The position numbers and the translations under genes were made by a program. The notes under the pieces are model-generated. The model was not told the origin of the DNA. It saw only the letters and a program-made list of their open reading frames with translations, and ran no database searches. A stretch of DNA of 64,000 bases from Prosopocoilus inquinatus (Eukaryota; Arthropoda; Insecta; Coleoptera; Lucanidae): the NCBI GenBank assembly GCA_036172665.1, contig CM069877.1, positions 24,887,001 through 24,951,000 on the forward strand, in the 5' to 3' direction. Shown here piece by piece: positions 10,091 through 20,895 of this stretch (its first letter is position 1; each line of letters starts with the position of its first letter).

Positions 10091-11143
10091 TGTTATTTTC
10101 TGGCGTTCCTTTACTATTGACTTCTTCGTTCTGACTTAACGATTTACTTTCATACTTGTTTTTAATTGACTTCAAATTATTTGAATTAAAAGAATTTCTG
10201 TCTGTTATAGGACCTTTTTTGGAAATATATTCATCCACGAATTCAGCCGCATCTTCTAAAGTTTTAGCTTTATTATGATCTTCAATCCAAAATCTCATTT
10301 CAGCTGGTATAGAACTATAGAATTTTTCTACGCACATTAATTGCATTAATTTCTCAAAGTTCGATCCTACCTCCTCACTTTTAATCCATTCATTGCAATT
10401 TGTTCTCAGATGATATGATATGATATGAAATTCCGCGTAACTCTGATCAGCCTTCTTTTTTCCGTAACGAAATTTTGTTCTGAATACTTCCGCTGTTAAT
10501 TTATATTTTTTAATAAACTTGCTCGAACTTTATCGTAGTCCTTTGCATCTGCTTCTGATAAGCGTGCAACTACCTCATTCGCTGCAAGTGACAAAACCGA
10601 TGTCAAACGTATCGACCAAGTTTCTCTTCCAAAATTTAATTGAGTACACACTCTTTCAAAATTTGTTAAGTATAAACGCATGTCGCCATCATCTTTAAAT
10701 GGTTGTAAATTTTTACTCATATTAACAGAAATGTTACTGGTATTATCACTTACGTTACTGACATTTTGCGCTTGCGCTTGAGCCATTTTGATTTGTGCCT
10801 CTATTCTAGCCAACTCTAACCTTTCTTGAACTTTTGCTATTTCTAATTTTTCTTGTCTTTTTACTAATTCTAATTTCTCTAATCTCCCTTTTTGAGGATT
10901 ACTTTCCCACGAATCTAATTCAATTTTAACCTCATCTGCCGAATAATTAGCATTAACAATTTCTGCTATTATCTCTACTTTCTTTTGACGTTCCGGTAAT
11001 TGAAACAAATTCGCAACGTATTTCAATTCTTCTACAGTGAAAATATTAAATTCTGAACTCGCCATTATTGACGCAGTTAGTACAACAAAACAAACACTAG
11101 TTTTGTTAAAAACAAAACTACAATTTGACAACAATTCCAACAA
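10071..11143 (-). pseudogene. gag: gag of Gmr1-type element, frameshifted
   Basis: Two frames, 10496-11143 (215 codons) and 10071-10346 (91 codons), are parts of one gag separated by a 1-nt shift near 10505. The N-terminal part has FTVEELKYVANLFQLP, SAP-like, then a charged coiled-coil segment (KLELVKRQEKLEIAKVQERL) and the start of a capsid-like region (FKDDGDMRLYLTNFERVC). The second frame continues the capsid (CVEKFYSSIPAEMRFWIED). No sequence identity with the other gypsy families in the window is apparent. Confidence 0.75.
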
Positions 11144-11509
11144 TACTCTCAGTCAATTAAATATTTTTGACACAATTATTTCAAAATTTTGTTTCCTAGA
11201 TCTTAATAAATTCTCAAACAAGATCATAAAATTTTAAAATATACAAGCAAGTATTGCTCACGCAACTGTCGTCCAAACGTCGCCTTCGCTGACTCGTCCG
11301 GTCCCGACTCATCCTGTTGTCGATTTTCCGCGGCTTCCCAACCGTCTGCAGGTTACACACCGCCTCTTCGTTCTTCGTTCTGCTTTTCTAGCTGTTTAGC
11401 TGATTTACTTCCGTCTTTCCTCGTATTTCTCGCTGCACCCACACTCGTACCAGGACCACCGTTGAAACGAAAAGTAAACTTTTTGTTATGAAATATGTTG
11501 AACAAAATT

Positions 11510-11526
11510 CCACCGAACTGACACCA
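11510..11526 (-). promoter_or_regulatory. Primer binding site of Gmr1-type element
   Basis: Just inside the 5' LTR the minus strand reads TGGTGTCAGTTCGG, starting TGG two bases from the LTR edge, as a tRNA primer site should. The tRNA is not identified. Confidence 0.6.
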
Positions 11527-11528
11527 AT

Positions 11529-11764
11529 TGTTATGGATCGTCAACTGTGGGGTGTTGGAGAGTGCACAACAAATACATAGACGTAGTTTTTTTTTTAGTT
11601 TATTCTAAACTACAGTTAATAACTAAAAGGAACAACGAAACTTCGCACTCAGGCAGAATAATTCCTAATGTTCTAATAAAATTTCCCACGCCGTTCCGCC
11701 GCGCCACCTCCCTCCGAAACAATCACATGCGCAATTGTCTCAACACAGGGCCGTACTCGCAACA
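11529..11764 (-). repeat. 5' LTR of Gmr1-type element (236 bp)
   Basis: Minus-strand TGTTGCGAGT...CATAACA. It carries the 59-bp GC-richer block missing from the other LTR (around 11689-11747). Confidence 0.9.
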
Positions 11765-12029
11765 TCTTCGACAACTACAGAAAATTTGAAATAAAAGCTT
11801 TCATTAATTAGGTTAGGTGATCCAGGAAGCATGGCACCACCTTTTACTTTCTTTTATTTATGAAAGAAATCCTACGTGTAAACTATAGTACATCTTTAAT
11901 TCGAACTAATAATTGATCTGGTTGATTCGGATTTTCGAAATTATCGAATAGGCAGAAAATATAAATTGCAATGCAACCTGTAGTGTAGTATTGAAACATG
12001 GCATCACGTAGCATTGAAACAATGACATA
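11765..12029. other. Unannotated spacer
   Basis: AT-rich, no supported feature. Confidence 0.4.
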
Positions 12030-12122
12030 CAGTCGCGAGCAATAAATTTTATTTTGATCGTCATTGATTGTCGAAGATTGGTGACCGACTTGTATTTTAC
12101 TAAAAGTAAGGAGATTGACGTA

Positions 12123-13422
12123 CATGGGCTGCTGGAAAAGTTTCTGGAAACGGTATGAAAAAACGCATATGAAATTTGGTAAACGGTATCATTGTTTTTC
12201 GAAGTATTCGCTTTTGACGTCAATACACTTTTGCATACGCTCGAACCAATTTCTAAAGCACGTTTTCCACTCTAAAGATGGTACCTCAGAAACCAGTGTC
12301 CGGAATGTTTCAACCGCTGCTTCAGCCGACGAAAATCGCTCACCACGCATTTTAGTTTTGATATTTGGGAACAAAAAGAAATCATTAGGTGATAAATCAG
12401 GTCAATATGGAAATGAGTAAATTAATTCAATATCTTTGTTGGACAAAAAATCAACTGTTTGACGGGCTGAGTGAGAGCTGGCGTTGTCATGATGGAGAAT
12501 AATTCGTCGATTTCGATTGTTTCTTCTTATTTGATCGATAACTTCCGGCAAACAAATTGTAGTATAGCAATCAGCATTCACGGATTCACAGTTTTTCAAT
12601 CCTCTAAAGCCACGGTTACCACATGTTCAGTTAAACCAAAGGAACAAGCAATCATTTGCTTCGCAGCACTGCGTGAACGGACAACTTTTGTTGGTTTTAG
12701 TTCATTTTGAAATACCCAAACAGTAGATTGTTGTTTACTTTCTGGCTCGTACGAATAGATCCACGTTTCGTCATCAGTAACGATGTTATAAACTAAATTT
12801 GAACGACCTCCATTGAGTTTCTTGAGCATTTCTTCGCACCATTTGACACGACCCTGCTTTTGCGCTTCTGTTAAATTGTGTGGGATCCAACGACTGCAAA
12901 GCTTTCGTACGTTCAAATGATCATGCAAAATATGGTGTATTGCTTTCATGTCAACGCGTAAGGATGCTTGAATCTCACGATATGTCACATGTCGATCTCG
13001 CTCAAGCATTTCACGCACAGCATCTACATTAGTGGCAACAACAGATGTTGATGAACGACCTTCACGAAATTCGTCACTGAGAGAGGTACGTCCACGCTGG
13101 AATTCGGCAAACCAATTATAAACACTGCTCTTTGATGGTGCTTCATTTCCAAAAGCCAAATGAAGCCGATAGAGGCATTGTTTCGGCGTTAGACCACATT
13201 TGAAATCGTAAAAAATCATGGCACGAAAATTTTTACGCGAGATTTCCATGTTTACACAAAATTACTTTTTCTCAAATGCCGTACAAACAAAACTAGTTCA
13301 CTTGGATAGGAACTCTCAATAGAATTAAAGGCGAAAAACGTCAAATTTTTCAAATATTACAGTTGATAAACGCTAACAATTCTAGACCTACTAGATTCCA
13401 GAAAATTTTCCAGCAGCCCACG
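12123..13422 (-). mobile_element. mariner element, 1300 bp
   Basis: Terminal inverted repeats CATGGGCTGCTGGAAAA (left) and the complement of CGTGGGCTGCTGGAAAA (right) with TA duplications at 12121-12122 and 13423-13424. Length and repeat sequence fit a canonical mariner. It lies inside the Tc1-type MITE 12030-13758. Confidence 0.93.
12189..13249 (-). pseudogene. mariner DD34D transposase, disrupted
   Basis: The frame 12596-13249 holds the N-terminal helix-turn-helix region (FRAMIFYDFKCGLTPKQC, PSKSSVYNWFAEFQRGR) and the first catalytic Asp in VTDDETWIYSY. After a frameshift near 12599, frame 12402-12599 holds the second Asp in LHHDNASSHSA. An in-frame TGA follows in the YSFPY-PDL region, after which PNDFFLFPNIK carries the third Asp and frame 12189-12374 gives the C-terminus. 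All three catalytic positions remain, but one frameshift and one stop inactivate the gene. Full length would be about 345 residues, normal for the family. Confidence 0.9.
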
Positions 13423-13559
13423 TATTAATATTGAACACTGCGAGTAACTTCTTAAAAATTCAAGTTGTTTTCGATCCTCTTTTGGTAGACGATAACATAT
13501 TTATTTGAAAATTTGTAACTTGTAGAATTAAAACTGACGTTTTGATTGACAGTGTTAAT

Positions 13560-13739
13560 CAGGGCCGTAGCCAGACTAAATATTCAGGGGAGGCTTATCA
13601 TAGTATAGGGCAGGCTCTATAAATTTTTATTCCGCAGTGCTTTTAGACATTTTCATATCAAGTTGGGCCATCGTAGGGCAGGCTTAAAACTTTCCAGGGC
13701 AGGCTCAGCCTCCCTTGGCGCCCCCTAGCTACGGACCTC
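13560..13739. mobile_element. hAT-type MITE, 180 bp
   Basis: Ends CAGGGCCGTAGCCAG and complement of GAGGTCCGTAGCTAG (12 of 15 match). The flanks GTGTTAAT and GTATTAAT form an 8-bp target duplication with one difference, as expected for hAT. Internal repeats of GGGCAGGCT are present. It is inserted in the Tc1-type MITE. Confidence 0.75.
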
Positions 13740-13841
13740 GTATTAATGTTCGCGACTGTACATTAACGGAAAGTTAGCAAAAGGAAATCCGACAATATGT
13801 ATTTATTTCACATATTTCATAATAGTCCAACTTAATTTGAC

Positions 13842-14063
13842 ATTACTAACATAGTAAGTAGAAAGTTTTTTTAATCTCAAACCGGACAGAAAAATGAAGG
13901 GAAACACACTCAACGTTTCGCTATAGATTTATAGCTTCGTCCATAAATCTATAGCGAAACGTTGAGTGTGTTTCCCTTCATTTTTCTGTCCGGTTTGAGA
14001 TTAAAAAAACTTTCTACTTACTATTTTCATCGGACAAGAACAAACTTCAATTACTAACATAGT
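13842..14063. mobile_element. Perfect hairpin insertion flanked by 14-bp duplication
   Basis: Arms 13851-13932 and 13943-14024 are perfect reverse complements (82 bp each) around a 10-base loop, AGCTTCGTCC. The whole insertion is bounded by ATTACTAACATAGT at 13842-13855 and again at 14050-14063. A 14-bp duplication is unlike DNA transposons and more like target-primed retrotransposition. No coding content. Confidence 0.8.
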
Positions 14064-14069
14064 TGGAAA

Positions 14070-14525
14070 ATGAAGATTCATCAAAGAAAGATTCCAAACG
14101 TTAAAAAAATTAACAGATATGTGGCTGCACATTTTGGAATCCCATGCAGTTGCTTACTTGGTGTACACCGAAATTTTGTTAATAAAGTTCAAACTACAAA
14201 AAGTGTTCGTCTGGAGCTCTTCAGGCTTAGATGCATTTCTCACTTTCTCCCTAATTTTGAAATTTATTCAGTTCCTCTGACTACTTTAAATAATAAGAAG
14301 AGTTTCTTCGAATTGCTTAATTGTTTTGTGACATCCTTCACCACCTATTTATAGCCGTGCGACTGGTATCCTGCGAATCCAAGGCTTAGCGGTCACCTTT
14401 CTAGTGAACAATGAGCAGTATCAATAAATAGGGAATTTTTTAAAAAACATGAAACCAACAGATTTCCAGCGGTTTCCACTTCTCTGTTCGGATTAGGGCA
14501 TGTTCGGATTATGGAGGTCCTACTG
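14070..14525 (+). pseudogene. pogo/Tigger-like remnant
   Basis: The frame opening at 14070 contains RYVAAHFGIPCSC, similar to the psq-type helix-turn-helix at the N-terminus of pogo/CENP-B transposases. The right edge, read on the minus strand, is CAGTAGGACCTCCATAATCC (14506-14525), a typical pogo/Tigger terminus, followed by TA. No left terminus was found and the rest of the transposase is missing. Confidence 0.45.
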
Positions 14526-14867
14526 TACAACATAACGGTGCTTAATAAAAAAAAAAAAACATCTGCAGAGCGTTCAACTTCCGTACTGTATCGTGTTTAT
14601 GTTTGCGCTGATTGTGAGTAAAAGGAAATCCACATGAAAACTCTAGTAACATTTGTAGCGTACAGTACCACGGGGGTTTATGTCTATTACCACAGTTTTA
14701 AACCCAATTATAATTCCCGCCAGGTCGCTGGGATGTCACTCTATTTACAGTAATCTGTAATCCTTAGCATTTTCTTAAGTTACCATGGTTACCTTTTTAT
14801 TGATTTTGAAAAGTTTGGAATCGGTTGTCAGAAGCCAAAGTATTAATTTGATTTCTTCTTTAACTAA
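14526..14867. other. Unannotated spacer
   Basis: Holds a 13-base A run near 14549-14561 and no supported gene. Confidence 0.4.
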
Positions 14868-15050
14868 AAGCGATTTTTCGCGACATACTATTTAGTAACT
14901 TACGGTTACCCGCCCCTCCACATACCAGAAGTAACAGCGCGAAAATGGAAACGGTATGATCAAGTCAATTTTCTGTTTTTGTAGAAGAAAAGCATAACCT
15001 GAGTTTGTGTCCAAAAGCTAGTTTATTGGGTTTAGTTTAACTGAAAGAAA

Positions 15051-15572
15051 ATGGAAATTTGTGCTACGTTGCTACTGGATGAGTTTTTCAATATGAACAA
15101 TATAGAAATAATAAGATGGATGGAACATATATTTAATATGAACAGTAAATTTGTTTATTTATTGCCTGGTTTACGAAATATTTTTTATGGAATGAACACT
15201 TGTGAAGATAGTGAATGGTTAACCAAATACAACGATGTAATATTTTATCGCTTTTTCCGCTTAAGGAGAATCACTTTCGACACATTATTGAATGTTTTGC
15301 TTGAAAATGACACAACTTGATTAAAAAGAAGTATAGAGGAGGAAATTTCCCAATACGTCCAGAAAAATCACTTCTTATATTTTTATGGTATATGGCACAA
15401 GAAGATTCTTTACAATGTATTGGCTATACGTTTAAAGTGACTGGTAGTACTGTTATGCAAATAGTAAATGTATTTCTCTACATTGTACTTCAAATAAAGA
15501 ATAAATACATATTTTGGCCAAGAAATCAAGAAGAGTTTGCACATGTTAGTAGTGGATTTCAAAATTATCCAG
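15051..15572 (+). pseudogene. HARBI1-like transposase, N-terminal half
   Basis: The frame 15051-15320 includes FYRFFRLRRITFDTLLNVLL. After a one-base shift near 15316, frame 15317-15580 has the Harbinger signature GNFPIRPEKSLLIFLWYMAQ, TGSTVMQIVNVFLYIVL and IFWPRNQEE, ending FQNYPG. This is the point where the family normally continues into its first catalytic Asp. The codons are followed by GGTAAGTAA, a good splice donor after 15572. The catalytic DDE half is not present before the right terminus. The product would have been an endonuclease of cut-and-paste transposition. Confidence 0.8.
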
Positions 15573-15769
15573 GTAAGTAATTACAGGGTGTTCCAAAATT
15601 CAATACGCAAATTTTATATGTGAGTGAGGAACTTCAAAATAAATCAATTCTGTTAATGAACTTATGTTTTAAAATGCAAACTTACTAAGATACAGTACAG
15701 TAACCAATGAATATAGTTTTTAACGGCAACGCAAAATATATAAATCCACTTTAAATAATAAGTACTTAC

Positions 15770-15872
15770 CATTTAATAATTCATTTGCAGTGAACTCATC
15801 CACAGTTAATTTGTAATCAATCCCTTTATAGTTAATAGAAATGTCAACCATTCCTTCGTTTGCTTCTTCCAT
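15770..15872 (-). CDS. First exon of the second Harbinger gene (putative Myb/SANT-like partner)
   Basis: Minus-strand ATG at 15872 opens a frame MEEANEGMVDISINYKGIDY... that ends at a GTAAGT donor (15764-15769) after 103 nt. Harbinger elements typically encode a DNA-binding partner besides the transposase, and this exon sits at the right place, just inside the right terminus and convergent with the transposase. The later exons with the DNA-binding domain are absent, so the identity is inferred from position only. Confidence 0.45.
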
Positions 15873-16094
15873 AATTAGAATTTACAAATTCGCATAAATA
15901 TTACGGGTTATGAGATTATAAGGTTATGTTGCCTCACATACCACAACATACACAGCTCAAAAGGCAGGTATGTTGTAGTATCTAATAACGACGTCATGAA
16001 TGACGTTTTAAGATATTCCCCTAACATACCTATTTGTCGCGAAAACACAATGGTATGTGTTACCTCTAAAAAAGTATGTCGCGAAAAATCGCTT

Positions 16095-17649
16095 TAAATC
16101 TTTAAATTTCGTTTACGACCATCCCAGGTGAACGAACAAGACAATTTGTGATAAAAATAAGGTAAGAGAGAACGATAAGAGAAAAGTGCACTTTTTCGGC
16201 TAGCACGGCCGCGCGGCCTTATTAAGCGCCGGAGCGAAAAACGATCCGAGCAAATGTGGTCGTAATTTATAGAAAGAAAATCACAAATTGTCCGTTTATT
16301 CTTCTGGAATAGCCCTAAACTAGTATCTTGGGCAAGAATGCAACACAATGTATTAGATTATTTAATTTCCTGAACAATACTTAAACCGTTAACGCAGAAA
16401 TATTTTAAAATTACGCGCCTTTTTTAATTTAACTCCCCCCAGGCCGCGTGAGGCGCGCATTTTGTTGCTCCACATATACAACGTTAGCTTTGACATCTAA
16501 TATATCTTTTATCTATGCACAGATGTGAATAAACAAGTGAATAATAGACCGACATCAGCGCCTCTACAGTCATACACTGCTTTAACTTAAGAATTGCGAA
16601 ATAAGAGCTACTCAATTTACTACAAACAGAGTCAATAGGTGTGTTCTTTTTACCGCAAAACTCAGAGTAACTCAGCAGCACTCAGTAACCTTGGACATTT
16701 GTATGTTTTTTTTACGCGCTCGTTGGTGAGATTATGTGAGCTACCTCCGAATCAATCTAATAAGGATTTAGGTTAGAATGCATGTGTATGTAATGGCCAA
16801 ATGTCTCGTTTGACGTTTGCGTGATGTCAGTGGAATTAACTTGTTTTTTTTTAGAACGTTTTAACTCAGCAAAACTAACCTCACTTCTGATATCTACTGA
16901 TCTGAGCCGAAAATAAAACGAACACACCTATTTTTTCCTAGGTAAGCTTATCTAAAACTAGTCCTAAGAACTTTACGTGAATCAACGAGATTTACGTTGT
17001 TTTATTGATTTGCGCTTTAAAATGCTTTAACAACAACAACAACAGTTTAATAGTGTTTTCTGGTATAACACGAACAATATGAGAGTGTAGAAGTCTTAAA
17101 TTAAAATACTTTCACATCTGGTAACGGTTTTTTGTATTCTGCTAATTACTAGTCTCCATGGGCATGTTCTGTAATAAACACTATTAAATACGCTTAGCCC
17201 ATCTTTTACGGAGCAATTTTATTTACTTTTTCTTTACAAACATCGATAAAAATAAAAAAATATCACATTTTGAGAAACGTCAAAGTCCCTTTATCACCAC
17301 ATTGTTACATCCGTCACGAGCAAACAGATCTATTTTTAGCATCACCTTGCGTCACAGAACAACACAGGAAACTACTCGATCATTCTAGCATATTCGGGCA
17401 ATAGAGGGCTCTGCTATATAAGCCGTACTAGAGTTCCTATATATTAGTTTGATAAGAGTTCAGCCATGTGAACCCAATATCAACTACTTGATTTTTCTTT
17501 GTTAGTTTTTTCTCTGTCTACTGCTGTCAACCTTCGATTTATTTCCTGTGACACGCGTGGACATGCTAATGACAAACACATAGGTAGTTTTAGGAAATTA
17601 TATTTGCCGTTTTATAACAAAAAGAACATGATGTATCATTTCAAAATAA
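16095..17649. other. Unannotated DNA with GC-rich patches
   Basis: Includes the GGCCGCGCGGCC palindrome (16207-16218), an AAC trinucleotide run near 17032-17046 and a TATATAAG box at 17414-17421. No open frame of substance follows that box, so no promoter is claimed. Confidence 0.4.
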
Positions 17650-18640
17650 TGATATGATTAAATACTCCTATTACTTATTTTATTTTTGACGCTAAATGTC
17701 TCATTGAAACGCTTTTATTGGAGTACGTTTCGTAACTGGTTCTTCTTCGAAGTAAGCGTTTAACTTTCACACTGTAGAGTCGTAGCCTGAATGTGATGTA
17801 GTAGTTTATTAATTTATCTTTAATGTTATGGCAATTTGGATAAACAATTTTTATAATATCTTCATCATGTTTAATTTTATTTTTCAAGAATTTCGTTATG
17901 TGCCCAAATCTATCACCATTTATATTTAACGAATGTGTGAAGCCAAGAAATATACACTCCATGATTTTAAATAGCTGGAAGGTTTTATAATTAACATAAT
18001 TCAACTTTTCTGGTTGAAATTCTTTAAGTCTAACAAAATGAGTAACTGTAATTCATCAACTTCTTAAAGCCCACTGAAGAAATACATTTGCGACAAACTT
18101 CTCGTTTCCTTATTTTATGCAATACGTAACCAGCACAATTATACAAAATATTTTCTGTCCTATTACTGAGTTTTACCTTCTGTAAATTCAAATTTTCTGG
18201 GAAAGTGTTAACTTTATCAACTTCTTGTTTTTTTTTGGTCAGAAATAATATTTAAAAATCCACTTAATTGCTTTCGATCATCTTCTTCGTAGTTGGTTGT
18301 AGAATTCGATGTGTTTAAATATTGTGCTACAAGAAGCTTCAAGTTTTGTTGAAACTGAAGTGGGGAAGGTAATGGTTGTCGAGATCTTATTTGAGAAAAT
18401 GAATTTTCTAAGCAATCTTGAGAAAATGTACTGGTAAGAATTTGTGATTTTTTAAATTTAGAAATTTATTCTGTAGATCCAATATTGACGTTGTCGTCAA
18501 AATAACACCAGTCTGTACAGGTTTCCAAATGTTAGATGTATTTTTACTTGGGCGACCAATTTTCATGTTTGTAAATAATTCAATAATCATTTGAAGAAAA
18601 TTAAGTTTCGTTATATTTTTCAATATTATATTTGCTTAAA
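17650..18640 (-). pseudogene. P-element/THAP9-like transposase, C-terminal remnant
   Basis: On the minus strand, frame 18408-18623 includes WKPVQTGVILTTTSILDLQN. Directly afterwards, in a shifted frame, comes FSQDCLENSFSQIRSRQPLP (about 18360-18430), matching the conserved SQD-LEN-F--IR motif of P-element/THAP9 transposases. A frame with KREVCRKCISSVGFKKL near 18040-18120 and the frame 17675-18004 fit the downstream part. Several frameshifts are needed. The THAP domain and catalytic core are missing, so this is a decayed fragment, named by motif only. Confidence 0.6.
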
Positions 18641-20600
18641 GCCAAAACTAGATTTCGTGAACCTCGTTTTTATCTTCCTTGGTTTTAGAATTTACTAAAT
18701 CTAATTATTTTTCAAGTTAGGAAAATTAAAATCATCCACAGTTGTTTTAGTTTCAATATTAACAAATAAATCATAGAAACTTCTGTTCATACAGTTAACT
18801 ATTTAGAAATTTATGCATTAAAATAATTTCGAGGTTTTTTACCTGAAAAGCGTTCTATATTCTCATGTCAAGCTCCACGTATGCTTTTTGGTTATTTTCC
18901 ATTTATTGTGTCGTATTAGCACTATTAACGCTTAGATGTATTATAAACTTATATGTTGCGTTAATAAAATAGAAATTTAAAGTGATTTACGCTACATTTG
19001 CATTCTGATTTACATAAAATATTCCAGTTTGTCATTCTTGACAACATTTCGCTATAGATTTATAGCGTATGCGTATACGTACAATCGTCCGCACGATGCA
19101 CGTGTTGCATGCAAACCTCACACTTGTGCTCCAAAGCTTCAGAAAAATGTCAAGTTGTTAAAACTTCTTCCAATTAAATTAAATTTTGTACTTATAATTA
19201 AAGTGTTCTGAAATTTAACAACTATAATTTGTGAACGCCAAATTTGTAACAATATGTTAATTTCTGCCTGACGGCCTGGTGTAATGTCAAGATGGCAATG
19301 CCACTGCTCGTGGCAACATCTAACTACTTTGACGTCATTACTAGCTCTGACGCATTACGCTTGCTTCGTGAGGGCCTGTAGCTAATTACAAATTGTTTAT
19401 TTCGAGAATATCAAATGCGCGAGACAGATCGAAGAAGTGACCCGCAACTAGGTAATCCTCATCAATTTTGTGTTTTAGATATTCAATCATGTTTGTTACG
19501 GCGCCCTCCGTCGATTTGCCTGCACGGAAGCCATATTGGGCGTCGCATAATACAGTGCATAGAAAAAGGATATACCGTATGTCCGTCTGACATTAGGACA
19601 TAGCGATTAACATGGAGGAACAGAAATCGCTTTATATTATCTGCCTGAATAAATTTATATGAGTACATAGGATATAGTCAGAAAGACCATAAAATTTAAA
19701 ACATTTTAATACCAAATTTGCTGGATTTTAGATGTTAATCTTTTGTAAATTAAGAAAAAAGCAATTAATTTTTTTTACTTGGCTTTAACAATGTGTTTTA
19801 ATCAAAGTTGTAAATGATTTTCGTGGTCTAGTGGGTAGTGTCGAGTTTGATCGAGAATTCAAATTTAACATCATGGTATCTTCAACGTTCAATAGACTAG
19901 GAAACTAAGCGTCACAGAAGGCAAAGCTGAGTGGTTTACTATCTTTATCTAATAAATCAGACATGTGTCTTAAATTATTCTCGCTATAATGCCGGAGTTG
20001 ATCTGAACATAACCTAATATTTAAGAACGTTAAGACAACGAGATTAAATAAGTTATTACAGTTTTATAAGTTGATATCTTGTACATTGTATTGGAAAATT
20101 GTTGACAAACTCATTGCATGCTTTCCCAAAGACATTTTTTTTTATTTTGTTGTGTTAGGTTATGTTTATGAATGGTTTGTTGACCAGCAGCTGAACTAAG
20201 CTCAGACAAGCCTTTCATACATTTTTTTAATAACAAATAAATTAACTAATTACGTACAATAAGCACAACTAAAATAATTTTATTGAAGCTTTTCATCCGA
20301 AGTTTTAGTGATAAACAAAAGTTTACACAACAGCTCTCTATGAAGTAAGTACCCAGTTTGTTTGGCGTAACCCATGCATTTTTACAGTCTAATAGACTCC
20401 ATTTCAAATTTCGGGCCAGCTTTAGGACCGCCCACTTTCCTAATCTATTACGTAACTGTCACGTTGCGCTGTCAAACCCAGACCACAACTTTTTTTCATA
20501 ATTTTTTTAAAGCTTGAATTTCTTTTTAAATGTGCATCAGAACAAGATTCTTCATTCTTTTTTTTCACATACTTTATTTAAATGGAAAAATATCACGTTA
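18641..20600. other. Unannotated DNA
   Basis: No gene recognised. At 19048-19066 the phrase TTTCGCTATAGATTTATAGC repeats the loop-side end of the hairpin at 13851-14024. Short frames at 19415-19668 lack any known motif. Confidence 0.4.
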
Positions 20601-20710
20601 AAAAATGTAAAAAAAATATATTTTCTGCTTCGGGTTTGAACCTATAACCTCTCAATGACAAAAAACGACAAAAATCGTAGCAACTTCGCCGCTAATCGCC
20701 TGGCCACACG
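20600..20710 (-). repeat. tRNA-like sequence, probable SINE head
   Basis: Minus-strand TAGCGGCGAAGTTGC (20680-20694) resembles an RNA polymerase III A box and GGTTCAAACCC (20632-20642) a B box, about 37 nt apart. The intervening sequence does not fold into a clean tRNA, so a tRNA-derived SINE or tRNA relic is more likely than a working tRNA. Confidence 0.4.
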
Positions 20711-20895
20711 CACATGATTTATTTTTCGTTTCTGATCGGACTGTTATGCGTGCAAAATAAAAATTATTTCCGTTTTACATTATTTTTAAGTAATTAACAG
20801 TTAAAGTATCATACATTTAATATCAGAATACTTCAAATGTCCAAGTCTTTCCGAGTGCAGCTTTTAAATTCGTATGAATTTATTGAGGAAGATAA

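Larger units (their letters stand above)
6424..11764 (-). mobile_element. Gmr1-type Ty3/gypsy retrotransposon (integrase before RT), decayed
   Basis: Minus-strand element with LTRs at both ends and, in order 5' to 3', gag, protease, integrase, reverse transcriptase and RNase H. Standard gypsy elements have RT-RNaseH-integrase. The integrase-first order in a gypsy-type element is the hallmark of the Gmr1 group. The integrase C-terminus runs straight into the RT linker, so the order is not from a rearranged copy. The coding region carries several frameshifts and in-frame stops. The flanks (ACAT left, TCTT right) do not form a target duplication. Confidence 0.88.
12030..13758. mobile_element. 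Tc1/mariner-type MITE split by a mariner and a hAT MITE
   Basis: Left end TA-CAGTCGCGAGCAATAA and right end TTAATGTTCGCGACTG-TA form imperfect inverted repeats (about 15 of 18) with TA duplications, as in Tc1/mariner insertions. Removing the two inner insertions with their duplications leaves about 239 bp, a normal MITE size. Confidence 0.75.
14868..16094. mobile_element. PIF/Harbinger element, internally deleted, 1227 bp
   Basis: Terminal inverted repeats AAGCGATTTTTCGCGACATA (14868) and its exact complement ending at 16094, with a TAA duplication on each side (14865-14867, 16095-16097). A 3-bp TWA-type duplication is diagnostic of PIF/Harbinger. Inside are the first half of a HARBI1-like transposase on the plus strand and the first exon of a second gene on the minus strand, the usual two-gene plan with the middle missing. 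Confidence 0.88.

Noticed and set aside
13842..14063. MicroRNA precursor
   Set aside because: Perfect 82-bp arms and target duplications fit an inserted snap-back element better than a microRNA hairpin.
20600..20710. Functional tRNA gene
   Set aside because: A- and B-box-like motifs exist but no cloverleaf with paired acceptor stem could be drawn.
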